DNA of 64,000 nucleotides. It comes from Sphingomonas sp. PAMC26645. Its GTDB lineage: Bacteria > Pseudomonadota > Alphaproteobacteria > Sphingomonadales > Sphingomonadaceae. The stretch lies in contig NZ_CP039249.1 in the NCBI RefSeq assembly GCF_004795835.1, forward strand, positions 733,501-797,500, in the 5' to 3' direction. How positions within the stretch are numbered: the stretch's first letter is position 1; every line of letters begins with the position of its first letter. The notes under the pieces were generated by a model. That model did not search any database and was not told the origin of the DNA. It saw only the letters and a list, made by a program, of their open reading frames with translations. Positions 9,486 through 17,605 of this stretch are shown in pieces. The position numbers were made by a program, and so were the translations under genes.

Positions 9486-9548
9486 CCCCATTCCGTTCGT
9501 CCCGAGTAGACGTCGAGCTTGTCGAGACGGCGTATCGAGGGATAAGCG
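9486..9548 (-). repeat. Dispersed repeat family F, left flank of the GIY-YIG gene
   Basis: Read on the minus strand it is TATCCCTCGATACG-CCGTCTCGACAAGCTCGACGTC-TACTCGGGACGAACGG, matching the copy at 9843-9899 over about 50 bases with only about four differences. Two of these are a compensating pair in the central hairpin (CGTC/GACG here, GGTC/GACC there). It ends a few bases before the GIY-YIG start codon at 9555. Confidence 0.9.
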
Positions 9549-9554
9549 CCACCT

Positions 9555-10679
9555 ATGACATTCTGGGCCTATGTGGTGCGCTGCGCCGACGACAGTTATT
9601 ATACCGGACATACCGACGATCTGGAGCGACGGGTCGGCCAGCATAATCTCGGCGAAATCCCGGGATACACGCAGACGCGACGCCCGGTGACGCTGATGTG
9701 GAGCCAGGAATTCCCCTCACGGCAGGAAGCGCTCGCAGCGCAGTTCCAGGTGAAGGATTGGTCGCGGAAGAAGAAGGAAGCGCTGTTCCGCGATGACTGG
9801 GCGGCAGTGTCGGCGGCGGCGCGGAAGCCTGAGCATTCCGAACCTATCCCTCGATACGAGGTCTCGACAAGCTCGACCTCTACTCGGGACGAACGGGATG
9901 GGGAGGGCGAGCAGGCTGGTATGGGCGAGGAAGCGACGGTCGGTGTCTCGACCCCACCCCCCGTCATAATCCTCGTCCGCCCCCAACTCGGCGAGAACAT
10001 CGGCAAGGCGGCGCGCGCCATGCTGAACTTCGGCCTCAACGAAATGCGGCTAGTCTCCCCCAGAGACGGCTGGCCCAACCCCTCCGCCGGCCCGGCCGCC
10101 AGCGGTGCCGACATCGTGCTGCAAAACGCGAAGGTCTACGACAGCGTCGCCGCAGCCACCGCCGATTGCGCGCAGGTGTTTGCGACGACGGTGCGGAAAC
10201 GTGGTGTGACCAAGCCTGTCGTGACCCCGGAGCAGGCGTCAACCGAGATCCACGCCGCCCCCGGTCGCTCCGCCATCCTGTTCGGGCCCGAGCGCTCCGG
10301 CCTCGAAACCGACGACGTCGCGGTCGCGCGGACGATCATCACGGTGCCGATCAACCCGGAATTCGGCTCACTCAACCTCGCCCAGGCGGTGATCCTGGTC
10401 GCATATGAATGGTCGAAGGGCTTAACCGCCGAGCGCGAGCTGTCGCAGCCGTCGATCAACCCGATCATGCCGCCCGCACCGCAGGAAGAGCTCGACGGGA
10501 TGATCGGGCAGCTCGACGCGATGCTGATGGGGGCGGGGTTCTTCCATCTGCCCGACAAGATGCAGTCGACGCGGCGGACTCTCCGCACGCTGTTGACGAA
10601 GCCGGGCTGGTCGAGCCAGGAGATCCGAACTCTCCGCGGCGTGCTGTCGTCGCTGGCGGGGAAGAGGCCGCGGGGCTAG
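9555..10679 (+). CDS. GIY-YIG nuclease domain reading in frame into TrmJ-type RNA methyltransferase
   Basis: One uninterrupted 374-codon frame holds two unrelated modules. Residues 1-95 are a compact GIY-YIG endonuclease of the YhbQ type: YVV (6-8), YTG (16-18), the LERRVGQHN arginine, and a Glu in SRQEALAAQFQVKDWSRKKK. Residues 98-114 are encoded by repeat family F (9843-9899). From residue 123 on is a complete SPOUT methyltransferase (see 9921-10679). Such small nucleases are normally free-standing proteins of about 90-100 residues. The nuclease frame apparently lost its own stop at the repeat. Either a fusion protein is made, or the nuclease has a long tail and TrmJ is also made from its own ATG. 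Confidence 0.8.
   Translation: MTFWAYVVRCADDSYYTGHTDDLERRVGQHNLGEIPGYTQTRRPVTLMWSQEFPSRQEALAAQFQVKDWSRKKKEALFRDDWAAVSAAARKPEHSEPIPRYEVSTSSTSTRDERDGEGEQAGMGEEATVGVSTPPPVIILVRPQLGENIGKAARAMLNFGLNEMRLVSPRDGWPNPSAGPAASGADIVLQNAKVYDSVAAATADCAQVFATTVRKRGVTKPVVTPEQASTEIHAAPGRSAILFGPERSGLETDDVAVARTIITVPINPEFGSLNLAQAVILVAYEWSKGLTAERELSQPSINPIMPPAPQEELDGMIGQLDAMLMGAGFFHLPDKMQSTRRTLRTLLTKPGWSSQEIRTLRGVLSSLAGKRPRG
9843..9899 (+). repeat. Dispersed repeat family F, right flank of the GIY-YIG domain
   Basis: TATCCCTCGATACGAG-GTCTCGACAAGCTCGACCTC-TACTCGGGACGAACGG is an inverted copy of the element at 9486-9548. It is translated in frame as the linker PRYEVSTSSTSTRDERDG between the nuclease and the methyltransferase. 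A GGTC/GACC hairpin lies at its centre. Confidence 0.9.
9921..10679 (+). CDS. trmJ: tRNA/rRNA methyltransferase, SPOUT class, TrmJ-like (internal start of the joined frame)
   Basis: From the ATG at 9921 the product is 252 residues, normal for TrmJ (tRNA Cm32/Um32 2'-O-methyltransferase). The SPOUT signatures are present: ILVRPQLGENIGKAARAMLNFGL near the start, and the knot motifs ILFGPERSGLETDD and VPINPEFGSLNLAQAVILVAYEW. A C-terminal helical extension contains HLPDKMQSTRRTLRTLL. This ATG is probably the ancestral start because residues before it do not belong to the family. The exact rRNA or tRNA target is inferred. The stop overlaps the convergent chorismate mutase gene by four bases. Confidence 0.85.
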   Translation: MGEEATVGVSTPPPVIILVRPQLGENIGKAARAMLNFGLNEMRLVSPRDGWPNPSAGPAASGADIVLQNAKVYDSVAAATADCAQVFATTVRKRGVTKPVVTPEQASTEIHAAPGRSAILFGPERSGLETDDVAVARTIITVPINPEFGSLNLAQAVILVAYEWSKGLTAERELSQPSINPIMPPAPQEELDGMIGQLDAMLMGAGFFHLPDKMQSTRRTLRTLLTKPGWSSQEIRTLRGVLSSLAGKRPRG

Positions 10680-10975
10680 CGCCGGTCGAAGGCGGCGAGT
10701 TCGTAGGCGATCGAGGCTTCGACCAGGCGTTCCCACAGATCCGCGACCACGGCCTCCGGAACGCCCAGTCTCACTGCCTCGGCCCGCGCGTTGTCGATCA
10801 CCTGTGTCTTCCGATCCTCGTCGCGGACGTGCCCACGCTCCGGCTTGATGCGCGCGGCTGCGTCCATGTAGGCGAAGCGCCTGGCGAGCAGCGCGACCAC
10901 GTCGCGGTCGAGCGCGTCGACGCCTGCGCGGACCTCGGTCATGGTGGTGCAATCGGGGCCGGGGAGAATGGTCAT
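10676..10975 (-). CDS. Chorismate mutase, AroQ class
   Basis: A 99-residue all-helical single-domain mutase (from ATG 10975) that would convert chorismate to prephenate. It has the AroQ pattern: [21 protein letters not shown] in helix 1, [14 protein letters not shown] across the connecting region, and [18 protein letters not shown] at the end. The short length is similar to PchB-type isochorismate-pyruvate lyases and to monofunctional mutases, which cannot be separated by eye. It converges on the trmJ gene with a four-base overlap. Confidence 0.88.
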   Translation of the reverse strand: MTILPGPDCTTMTEVRAGVDALDRDVVALLARRFAYMDAAARIKPERGHVRDEDRKTQVIDNARAEAVRLGVPEAVVADLWERLVEASIAYELAAFDRR

Positions 10976-11166
10976 GCGCCGTCTCTTGCCGAGACCCATC
11001 CGGCCTGTCCAGCTTGACTCTGGACCGCCCCCCGTCTAGGCGCCCGCCTTCGCAATGGCCCTGCACCCCGGTGAAGCGGTGGCCCTGCCCTGTCTGGACA
11101 TCCGTCTCGTACAGCCAGCAGAGCGATACCGGGAACAACGTTGTTAGCATTTGCCAAGGACTTACT

Positions 11167-11781
11167 ATGTCGAAGCGTCAAAGCGCGAAGTACAAACTCG
11201 ATCGCCGTATGGGCGAGAACATCTGGGGCCGTCCCAAGTCGCCCGTCAACAAGCGCGAATACGGCCCGGGCCAGCACGGCCAGCGCCGCAAGGGCAAGGT
11301 CAGCGATTTCGGTATCCAGCTGCGCGCCAAGCAGAAGCTCAAGGGCTATTACGGCGACGTGACCGAGAAGCAGTTCCGTGCATGCTACCACGAGGCTGCG
11401 CGTCTGAAGGGCGATACCTCGCAGAACCTGATCGGCCTGCTCGAGCAGCGCCTCGACATGATCGTCTACCGCGCCAAGTTCGCGCCGACGATCTTCGCGG
11501 CACGCCAGATCGTCTCGCACGGCCACATCCGCGTCAACGGCGTGAAGTGCAACATTGCCTCGCGTCGCTGCTTCGTCGGCGACGAGATCACGCTGGGTTC
11601 GAAGGCGCAGGAAATGGCGCTGGTCATGGAAGCCCAGAGCCTCGCCGAGCGCGAGATTCCCGATTACGTCGCCACCGACGGCGCGGCCAAGGTCACCTTC
11701 ACGCGCGTCCCGACGCTCGACGAAGTGCCTTACCCGGTGAAGATGGAACCGAATCTGGTCGTCGAGTTCTACTCGCGCTGA
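11167..11781 (+). CDS. rpsD: 30S ribosomal protein S4
   Basis: Primary 16S rRNA-binding protein of the small subunit. The 204 residues start [18 protein letters not shown] and carry the RNA-binding S4 domain at about 92-155 ([28 protein letters not shown]). It ends in the normal NLVVEFYSR. As in other alphaproteobacteria the gene stands alone outside the alpha operon. A strong hairpin with a T-run follows at 11806-11836. The roughly 165-base region upstream, back to the convergent chorismate mutase, must hold the promoter, but no clear boxes were seen. Confidence 0.98.
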   Translation: MSKRQSAKYKLDRRMGENIWGRPKSPVNKREYGPGQHGQRRKGKVSDFGIQLRAKQKLKGYYGDVTEKQFRACYHEAARLKGDTSQNLIGLLEQRLDMIVYRAKFAPTIFAARQIVSHGHIRVNGVKCNIASRRCFVGDEITLGSKAQEMALVMEAQSLAEREIPDYVATDGAAKVTFTRVPTLDEVPYPVKMEPNLVVEFYSR

Positions 11782-11805
11782 TCTTTCGGTACTATCGATA
11801 CGAGG

Positions 11806-11836
11806 AAAAGGGCGGTCCCGCGGGGCCGCCCTTTTT
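11806..11836 (+). terminator. Intrinsic terminator of rpsD
   Basis: Near-perfect 15-bp inverted arms, AAAAGGGCGGTCCCG and CGGGGCCGCCCTTTT (one G.U pair), continue into a run of T. It lies 25 bases after the rpsD stop and just before the end of the convergent S9 peptidase gene, so it may serve both directions. Confidence 0.9.
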
Positions 11837-11843
11837 CGTTGCG

Positions 11844-13841
11844 CTACATGCCGAGTGACGCGCGAAGGAATGCATCCGCGTTTGTCAGCATGGTCGTCCG
11901 CGCACTTGCGTCGTCAAGCTGGTGATCCAGCCCGGCGAACTCGACCAGCTCGACCTTGCCCCCAACCGATTTCAGCCGGCTCGCCATCAGCCGGGATTCG
12001 CCGATCCCGACGTTGCGGTCCTTGTCGCCGTGGAACAGCAGGACCGGCACCTTGATCTTGTCGGCATTGCGCGCAGGCGAGCCTTCGCGAATGTGCGGGC
12101 CCTGCCCGATAAAGGCGTCGACCATCTTGAAGTTGCTATAGTTCCGCGACTCTTCGCGAAGGCTATCGAGATCGGTGACTGGCGCGATCGCGACGATCGC
12201 CTTGAACAGACCCGGATCCACCACCGACGATTGCAGTGCCGCATAGCCGCCATACGACCAGCCGACGATCGCGAGTTTGTCCGGTACCGTGATGCCCTGT
12301 GATACCAGCCAGCGGCCTGCGTCGTCGACATCGCCGATCGCGGTGCGCCAGGACTGGAAGCCATTCTTTTTGAACCAGGCCGATCCATAGCCCGTCGATC
12401 CGCGGAAGTTCGGTTGCAGCACCGCGAACCCGCGCGCCGCGAAGAATTGCGAGAGCCAGTCGAAGCCCCACTCGTCCCGGTCACCGGGGCCGCCATGTGG
12501 CATAACGATCGCCGGCAACCCTTTCCCTGTGCTGCCCGCGGGTAAGGTCAAATAACCGGGGATCATCGTCCCGTCGGCGGCACGGAAGGTGATCGGCTTG
12601 ACGCTGGCGAGCGTGGTCTTTGCAAGTTGCGGCCGTGCGGGCAGCACTTCCTCCATCTTTCGCGTCGCCCGATCGAGCAGATAGTAGCGCCCGGGATCGA
12701 CGTCGCTGCCCGCGAACAGCAACAGCTTGCTTTCGTCGCTGCTCGCGTCGACGAACGTGATCAGAGGTTGGCCGGGCAGTGCCTTTCGCAGTGATGCGGC
12801 GAGGGCCCGAAGCGCTGGGTCGAAGAACTCCGTCTCGCGGCGATCGGTAGCATAGGACGCGCCGACCACGCGCTTCTGTCGCCCGATCCTGATCAACTGG
12901 TCGACGTCGACATCGGCTCGGGCAAGGACGACCTCGCGCTTCAAGCTGCCGTCCAGCACGATTTTATAGAGCGCGGTCCGGCCGTCCTTGTCGTCGAAAC
13001 CATAGGCGACGTTAAGACCAGAATCGACGGCATAGGGATTGAAGCCCGTATCTCCACCCCCGCCGATCGTCAGGCGGCCGAGTGGTTGCCAACCACGGTC
13101 GCCGGGTTTTCGATACGAATAGCTGATGGTGGCAGCATCGTATCCGATACCGGTCTTGGCACGCGTTCCGACGATCCGCACGACACCTTGGCCATCGCTG
13201 ATATATTCGACCGCACCGCCACGCGGCTGTTCGATCGTTCGACGGGCGAGCGTGACGGTATCGATCCGTTCCACACCCAGGCCGTCGGTCTCGTTCGCCA
13301 GATGAGTCCCCGTCGTCACCTCGGGTACGAACTTGCGCGTCATCAGCACCGATCCGGTTGCGCCGTCGGCGGTCCAATCGATCACGGTGCCGCCGTCCTG
13401 CATGACGTCCACCGCGCGGGCGTTGTCGGATGCGGTCAATATCTTCATCTTGCCGCCGTCGCTATCGAGCGCGATCGCGCGGCTGAAACCCAGTATGTTG
13501 TAGCCATCGTCGGCGACGGTGACCATCTGACAGACCAGCCGGGTCGTGGTCGACCAATGGCAATCGGCGAGATGATCGGGGTTTCCCGATGCGGTCAGGA
13601 TAGTCCTCGGATTGCCGCCCGCGACGAGATCGGCAATCTGAAGCGCTTCGCCGCGGCCGTTCGTGGGCACGACCAGCGCGACGTGCGTGCCGTCCGGCGA
13701 CAGGCTGATCTGCCGGATGGCTTCACGAGCGCCGAACGCGGCGGCGGTCGGTCCGACGGGGTCGGGGGCTGCCTGCGCTGGCGGCATTCCCAATGCCACG
13801 CAGACGGCAGCACTCGCACGAATTGCAGATCGTAACCGCAT
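11844..13841 (-). CDS. S9 family (prolyl oligopeptidase type) serine peptidase, secreted
   Basis: A 665-residue exported peptidase. The signal peptide is residues 1-24 (ends PAQA-APDP). An N-terminal beta-propeller region spans to about residue 400. The C-terminal alpha/beta-hydrolase has the triad Ser529 in GWSYGGYAA, Asp608 in HGDKDRNV and His640 in GLDHQLDD, in the right order and spacing for S9. The oxyanion HGGPGDRDEWGFDW block is also present. The Met at 13841 was chosen because the signal peptide follows at once; the frame stays open upstream without family similarity. It is divergent from the M28 peptidase gene 124 bases away. Substrates are unknown; dipeptidyl-type activity is likely. 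Confidence 0.93.
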   Translation of the reverse strand: MRLRSAIRASAAVCVALGMPPAQAAPDPVGPTAAAFGAREAIRQISLSPDGTHVALVVPTNGRGEALQIADLVAGGNPRTILTASGNPDHLADCHWSTTTRLVCQMVTVADDGYNILGFSRAIALDSDGGKMKILTASDNARAVDVMQDGGTVIDWTADGATGSVLMTRKFVPEVTTGTHLANETDGLGVERIDTVTLARRTIEQPRGGAVEYISDGQGVVRIVGTRAKTGIGYDAATISYSYRKPGDRGWQPLGRLTIGGGGDTGFNPYAVDSGLNVAYGFDDKDGRTALYKIVLDGSLKREVVLARADVDVDQLIRIGRQKRVVGASYATDRRETEFFDPALRALAASLRKALPGQPLITFVDASSDESKLLLFAGSDVDPGRYYLLDRATRKMEEVLPARPQLAKTTLASVKPITFRAADGTMIPGYLTLPAGSTGKGLPAIVMPHGGPGDRDEWGFDWLSQFFAARGFAVLQPNFRGSTGYGSAWFKKNGFQSWRTAIGDVDDAGRWLVSQGITVPDKLAIVGWSYGGYAALQSSVVDPGLFKAIVAIAPVTDLDSLREESRNYSNFKMVDAFIGQGPHIREGSPARNADKIKVPVLLFHGDKDRNVGIGESRLMASRLKSVGGKVELVEFAGLDHQLDDASARTTMLTNADAFLRASLGM

Positions 13842-13965
13842 CGCCGTTTCCCCCAATGTCCCCTTTGGGTATCCTATCGACGCCGGGCGGCACGGCAAGA
13901 GCAGCGGCGCTTGCGCGGTATCGGGCGCACTGCCAAAACGCGTATGACTTAACGGGGATATGTAG

Positions 13966-15597
13966 ATGCGCGCTGCCATTTTGCCTTTGCTGCTGCTCGG
14001 GACCGCCGCGTCCGCGCAGACCACCCCTGCGATCTCGGTGGAGACGTTGAAGACCGTCACGCAGGTACTGTCGTCGGACGCGTACGAAGGCCGCGCGCCG
14101 ACTACGCCTGCGGAGGCGAAGACGGTCGCGTATATCGTCGAGCGGATGAAGGCGGCTGGCTTGAAGCCCGGCAACAAGGGGTCGTGGACGCAGGACGTGC
14201 CGATGGTGGAAATCACCGCGGGCAACGTCGCGCCGTTCAGCTTCACCGGCGGCAAGGCACCGGTCAGTCTCGCCTATCGCACCGACATGGTCGCGGGCAC
14301 GTACCGCGTGGCGCCGAAGTCCGCGGTGGCTAACAGCGACGTGGTATTCGTCGGTTACGGGATCACTGCGCCCGAAAAGGGCTGGGACGATTATGCCGGC
14401 ACCGACGTGAAGGGGAAGACCGTGGTCATCCTCATCAACGACGCCGACTGGCAGACGATGTCGCGCGAGGGGCCGTTCGAGGGCCGTGCGATGACGTGGT
14501 ACGGGCGCTGGCCGTACAAGTTCGAGAATGCGGCGAAGCACGGCGCGGCGGCGGCGATCATCGTCCATGATACCGAGCCGGCGGCATACCCTTGGGCGGT
14601 GGTGCAGTCGTCCTGGACCGGGCCGCAGCTCGAGCTGGACGAGAAGGGCGATCATCTCGACCAGTCGCAGATCGTCGGCTGGATGCAGAAGCCGGCCGCC
14701 GAGCGCGTGTTCGCGAGCGCGGGCAAGGATTATGCGACGCTGGCGGCGGCGGCGAAAGTGAAGGGGTTCAAGGCGGTACCGCTCGGGCTGAAGTTCGGTG
14801 GCGGGTTCGACAACACGATCAAGCGGCAGGCGTCGAAGAACGTCATCGGCGTGCTGCCGGGGACGGCGGCCCCCAACGACTACGTGATGTATTCGGCGCA
14901 TTGGGATCATCTCGGGCGCTGCGACGCCGTCGATGGCGACGATATCTGCAATGGCGCGGCGGACAATGCGAGTGGGGTCGCGGGGCTGGTTGCCTTGGCC
15001 GAGGCTCAGGTGAAGGCGGGGCCGGCCAAGCGCTCGATCGCGTTCCTGGCGGTGACGGCGGAAGAGTCCGGGCTGCTAGGCTCGCGCTATTATGCCGAGC
15101 ATCCGATCTATCCGCTCGCGCATACCGTGGGCGGGGTGAACATGGACGTGCTGAACGTCGACGGGCGGGCGAAGGACTTCGTGCTGACCGGCGCGGGGAA
15201 ATCCGAGATCGAGGATCTGGTGAAGCCGTTCGTCGCTGCCGAGGGCCGCGTGATCGGCGTCGAGGCGAACCCGGAGCGCGGCGGCTACTACCGGTCGGAT
15301 CACTTCAGTTTCGCCAAGCTGGGCGTGCCGATGCTCGATGGCGGCAGCGGCGAGGACCTTGTCGTCGGTGGAACGGCTGCGGGACATGCGGCGCGCGAGG
15401 ATTATGTCGCGCATCGCTATCACAAGCCGGCGGACGAATATGACGCCAAGTGGGACTGGTCGGGCGCGGTCGAGGATTTGACGATCTATTACGGGCTCGG
15501 GCGCAAGCTCGCGGACGATACCAGTCTGTGGCCGAACTGGTATAAGACCGCCGAATTCCGCGGCATCCGTGACCGCGATCGCGCAGGAGCCAAGTAA
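13966..15597 (+). CDS. M28 family zinc aminopeptidase, secreted
   Basis: 543 residues with a signal peptide (1-17, ending ASA-QTT). An inserted PA domain occupies about 115-260. The M28 catalytic core has zinc ligands in the expected order: His312 (YSAHWDH), Asp333 (NGAADNASG), Glu366 and Glu367 (TAEESG), Asp394 (NMDVL) and His446 (RSDHFSF). Together with the divergent S9 peptidase it suggests a periplasmic peptide-degrading pair. The stop lies one base before the agmatine deiminase GTG. Confidence 0.95.
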   Translation: MRAAILPLLLLGTAASAQTTPAISVETLKTVTQVLSSDAYEGRAPTTPAEAKTVAYIVERMKAAGLKPGNKGSWTQDVPMVEITAGNVAPFSFTGGKAPVSLAYRTDMVAGTYRVAPKSAVANSDVVFVGYGITAPEKGWDDYAGTDVKGKTVVILINDADWQTMSREGPFEGRAMTWYGRWPYKFENAAKHGAAAAIIVHDTEPAAYPWAVVQSSWTGPQLELDEKGDHLDQSQIVGWMQKPAAERVFASAGKDYATLAAAAKVKGFKAVPLGLKFGGGFDNTIKRQASKNVIGVLPGTAAPNDYVMYSAHWDHLGRCDAVDGDDICNGAADNASGVAGLVALAEAQVKAGPAKRSIAFLAVTAEESGLLGSRYYAEHPIYPLAHTVGGVNMDVLNVDGRAKDFVLTGAGKSEIEDLVKPFVAAEGRVIGVEANPERGGYYRSDHFSFAKLGVPMLDGGSGEDLVVGGTAAGHAAREDYVAHRYHKPADEYDAKWDWSGAVEDLTIYYGLGRKLADDTSLWPNWYKTAEFRGIRDRDRAGAK

Positions 15598-15598
15598 C

Positions 15599-16573
15599 GT
15601 GACCACATCCGCCGTCTCGACCCCAGCCGAATGGGCGCACCACAAGGCCGTCTGGATCGGCTTTCCGAGCCATGCGGACCTGTGGCTGGAGGATCTGGAG
15701 CCCGCGCGGGACGAGGTCGTCGCGTTTGCCAAGGCAGTACATGCCGGCGGCAAGGGCGAGACGGTGATTCTGGTCGCGGCCGACGTCGGGTCGGCGACCA
15801 CCGCCAAGAAGCTGGCGCCGTTCGCGGACGTGGTGGTCGAGCCGTTCGGCGATATCTGGCTGCGTGATACCGCCCCGATCATCGTCGGCGACGGCAGCGC
15901 GCGGGACTTCCGGTTCAATGGCTGGGGCGGGAAGTACGACCTGCCCGGCGACGACACGATCGGGCTGCGGCTGGCGGAAAGCCGGCACACGCGGGTCGAG
16001 GCGTGCGACTGGGTCCTCGAGGGCGGCGCGATCGATGGCGACGGCACCGGGACGGTCGTCACGACTCAGCAGTGCCTGCTCAACCGCAACCGCAATCCGT
16101 CGCTGACCAAGGCGGAGATCGAAGCGCGGTTGGCGTCGGATCTCGGCTATTCGCGCGTCGTTTGGCTTGGGGATGGCTTGGTCAATGATCACACCGACGG
16201 CCATGTCGACAACCTCGCGCGGTTCGTCGGCGAGGGGCGCGTGGCGATCCCGAAGGCGACGGACAACGATCCGAACTGGCAGGTGTATCAGAACGCCGCG
16301 CGGGATGCCGAGGCGGCCGGGCTGGAGGTGGTAACGATCCCGTCGCCGGGCCGCGTGCTGCGCGACGAGGAGGTCGTGCCGGCGAGCTACATGAACTTCT
16401 ATATCGGCAACGCCGCGGTGGTGGTGCCGTTGTACGGGGCCGAGAACGACCAGGCGGCGGTGGTGGCGATCCAGGCGCTGTTCCCGGACCGTGAGGTGGT
16501 CGGGCAACGTGCGGACCATATCCTGACGGGGGGCGGAAGCTTCCACTGCATCTCGCAGCAGATTCCGGGGTAA
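15599..16573 (+). CDS. aguA: Agmatine deiminase
   Basis: Hydrolyses agmatine to N-carbamoylputrescine. From GTG 15599 the product is 324 residues. Guanidino-group-modifying motifs are present: WLRDTAP, the substrate His in DHTDGHVDNLARF, and the catalytic Cys317 in GGGSFHCISQQ near the C terminus. GTG 15599 was chosen over a GTG at 15569 because AGGAG lies nine bases upstream and the earlier codon would overlap the M28 gene. AguB is not in the window. Translational coupling to a secreted peptidase is unusual but only suggestive. Confidence 0.94.
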   Translation: MTTSAVSTPAEWAHHKAVWIGFPSHADLWLEDLEPARDEVVAFAKAVHAGGKGETVILVAADVGSATTAKKLAPFADVVVEPFGDIWLRDTAPIIVGDGSARDFRFNGWGGKYDLPGDDTIGLRLAESRHTRVEACDWVLEGGAIDGDGTGTVVTTQQCLLNRNRNPSLTKAEIEARLASDLGYSRVVWLGDGLVNDHTDGHVDNLARFVGEGRVAIPKATDNDPNWQVYQNAARDAEAAGLEVVTIPSPGRVLRDEEVVPASYMNFYIGNAAVVVPLYGAENDQAAVVAIQALFPDREVVGQRADHILTGGGSFHCISQQIPG

Positions 16574-16610
16574 TTCCGCCGATTGTGACGGGCGATAACC
16601 TCTGAACCAA

Positions 16611-16719
16611 CCACCACCCCGGCGGAGGCCGGGGTCCAATTGGGAGACTTAGCTGACGGAGGATTGCCCTTCGTTACCCCAACCTTTCCAACTGGGCCCC
16701 GGCCTTCGCCGGGGTGGTG
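16611..16719. repeat. Palindromic repeat family A, copy 1
   Basis: CCACCCCGGCGGAGGCCGGG plus TCCAATTGG at the left is mirrored by CCAACTGGGCCCCGGCCTTCGCCGGGGTGG at the right (given in parts), around a 40-base centre. Other copies lie at 20341, 37573, 41025 and 45463. It sits between the convergent agmatine deiminase and methyltransferase genes. Confidence 0.9.
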
Positions 16720-16735
16720 CCTAATAAAAGCGGGC

Positions 16736-17605
16736 TCAGCGGCTCCAGCGGGCCCAGATTGCCGTCGGCAATACCAGGCCGCGCGCTTCTTCGCGGACGC
16801 CGAGTTCGCCAACTTCGATCTTGCCGGGGAGGTCTGCGAAGACCTGATTCAGCAACTCGCCGATCGCCAGCGCCGACATCCGCACCGCGTAGACCGTCAG
16901 GAACAGGAAGCGGGAGTTCTCGTCGAGAAGCTTGCGGCAGTCAGCGATCAGCTTGGGGAGGTCCTCTTCCAGCCGCCAGACCTCGCCTTCCGGGCCCCGC
17001 CCATATTTCGGCGGATCGAGCAGAATCCCGTCATACCGCCGCCCGCGCCGCACCTCGCGCGCGACGAACTTCGCCGCGTCGTCGGTCATCCAGCGGATCG
17101 GCGCGTCGGCCATGCTCGACAGTTTGGCATTGGCCTTGGCCGCCTCGACCGACTTTTTCGACGCGTCGACGTGCACCATGCGCACCCCCTTGGTCGCCAT
17201 CGCCAGCGTGCCGACGCCGGTGTAGCCGAACAGGTTCATGCATTCGGGCGAGTCGACTCCGGCGACGCGCTCGCGCATCCAGTTCCAGACCGGTGCCATG
17301 TCGGGGAAGAAACCGAGGTGGCGGAACGGGGTGGTCTGCGCGGTGTACGACACCTCGTTCCACTTGAGCGTCCAGCCTTCGCGGGGGACGGGCTCGGAGA
17401 ACTCCCAGCGGCCGCCGCCGTCTTCGTCGGAGCCGGGGACGAATTCGCCCTGCGCCTGCCAGTCGGTCGAGGCAGGTGCCCACATCGCCTGCGGCTCGGG
17501 GCGGATGAAGCGGAAGCGGCCGTAACGTTCAAGCTTCTTGCCGTGGCCGGAGTCGATCAGGCCGTAATCCGCCCAGGGCTCGCCGATGAGGGTTTCCAGC
17601 TTCAT
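16736..17605 (-). CDS. Class I SAM-dependent methyltransferase, RlmI/RlmK-like
   Basis: 289 residues. An N-terminal beta-rich part (WTLKWNEVSYTAQTTPFRHLGFFP) leads into a Rossmann methyltransferase with the SAM motif NLFGYTGVGTLA (124-135) and the catalytic-loop LLDPPKYG (195-202) that marks the rRNA m5C methyltransferase (RlmI) branch. The PUA domain of RlmI is absent, so the target base is uncertain. The ATG overlaps the thrC stop by four bases. Confidence 0.86.
   Translation of the reverse strand: MKLETLIGEPWADYGLIDSGHGKKLERYGRFRFIRPEPQAMWAPASTDWQAQGEFVPGSDEDGGGRWEFSEPVPREGWTLKWNEVSYTAQTTPFRHLGFFPDMAPVWNWMRERVAGVDSPECMNLFGYTGVGTLAMATKGVRMVHVDASKKSVEAAKANAKLSSMADAPIRWMTDDAAKFVAREVRRGRRYDGILLDPPKYGRGPEGEVWRLEEDLPKLIADCRKLLDENSRFLFLTVYAVRMSALAIGELLNQVFADLPGKIEVGELGVREEARGLVLPTAIWARWSR

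Noticed and set aside
11014..11042. TTGACT...TAGGCG as promoter of rpsD
   Set aside because: The -35 match is good but the -10 is poor at a 17-base spacing, and it is far from the start.
13842..14255. N-terminal extension of the S9 peptidase frame
   Set aside because: The signal peptide starts at 13841, and the extension is antisense to the M28 gene.
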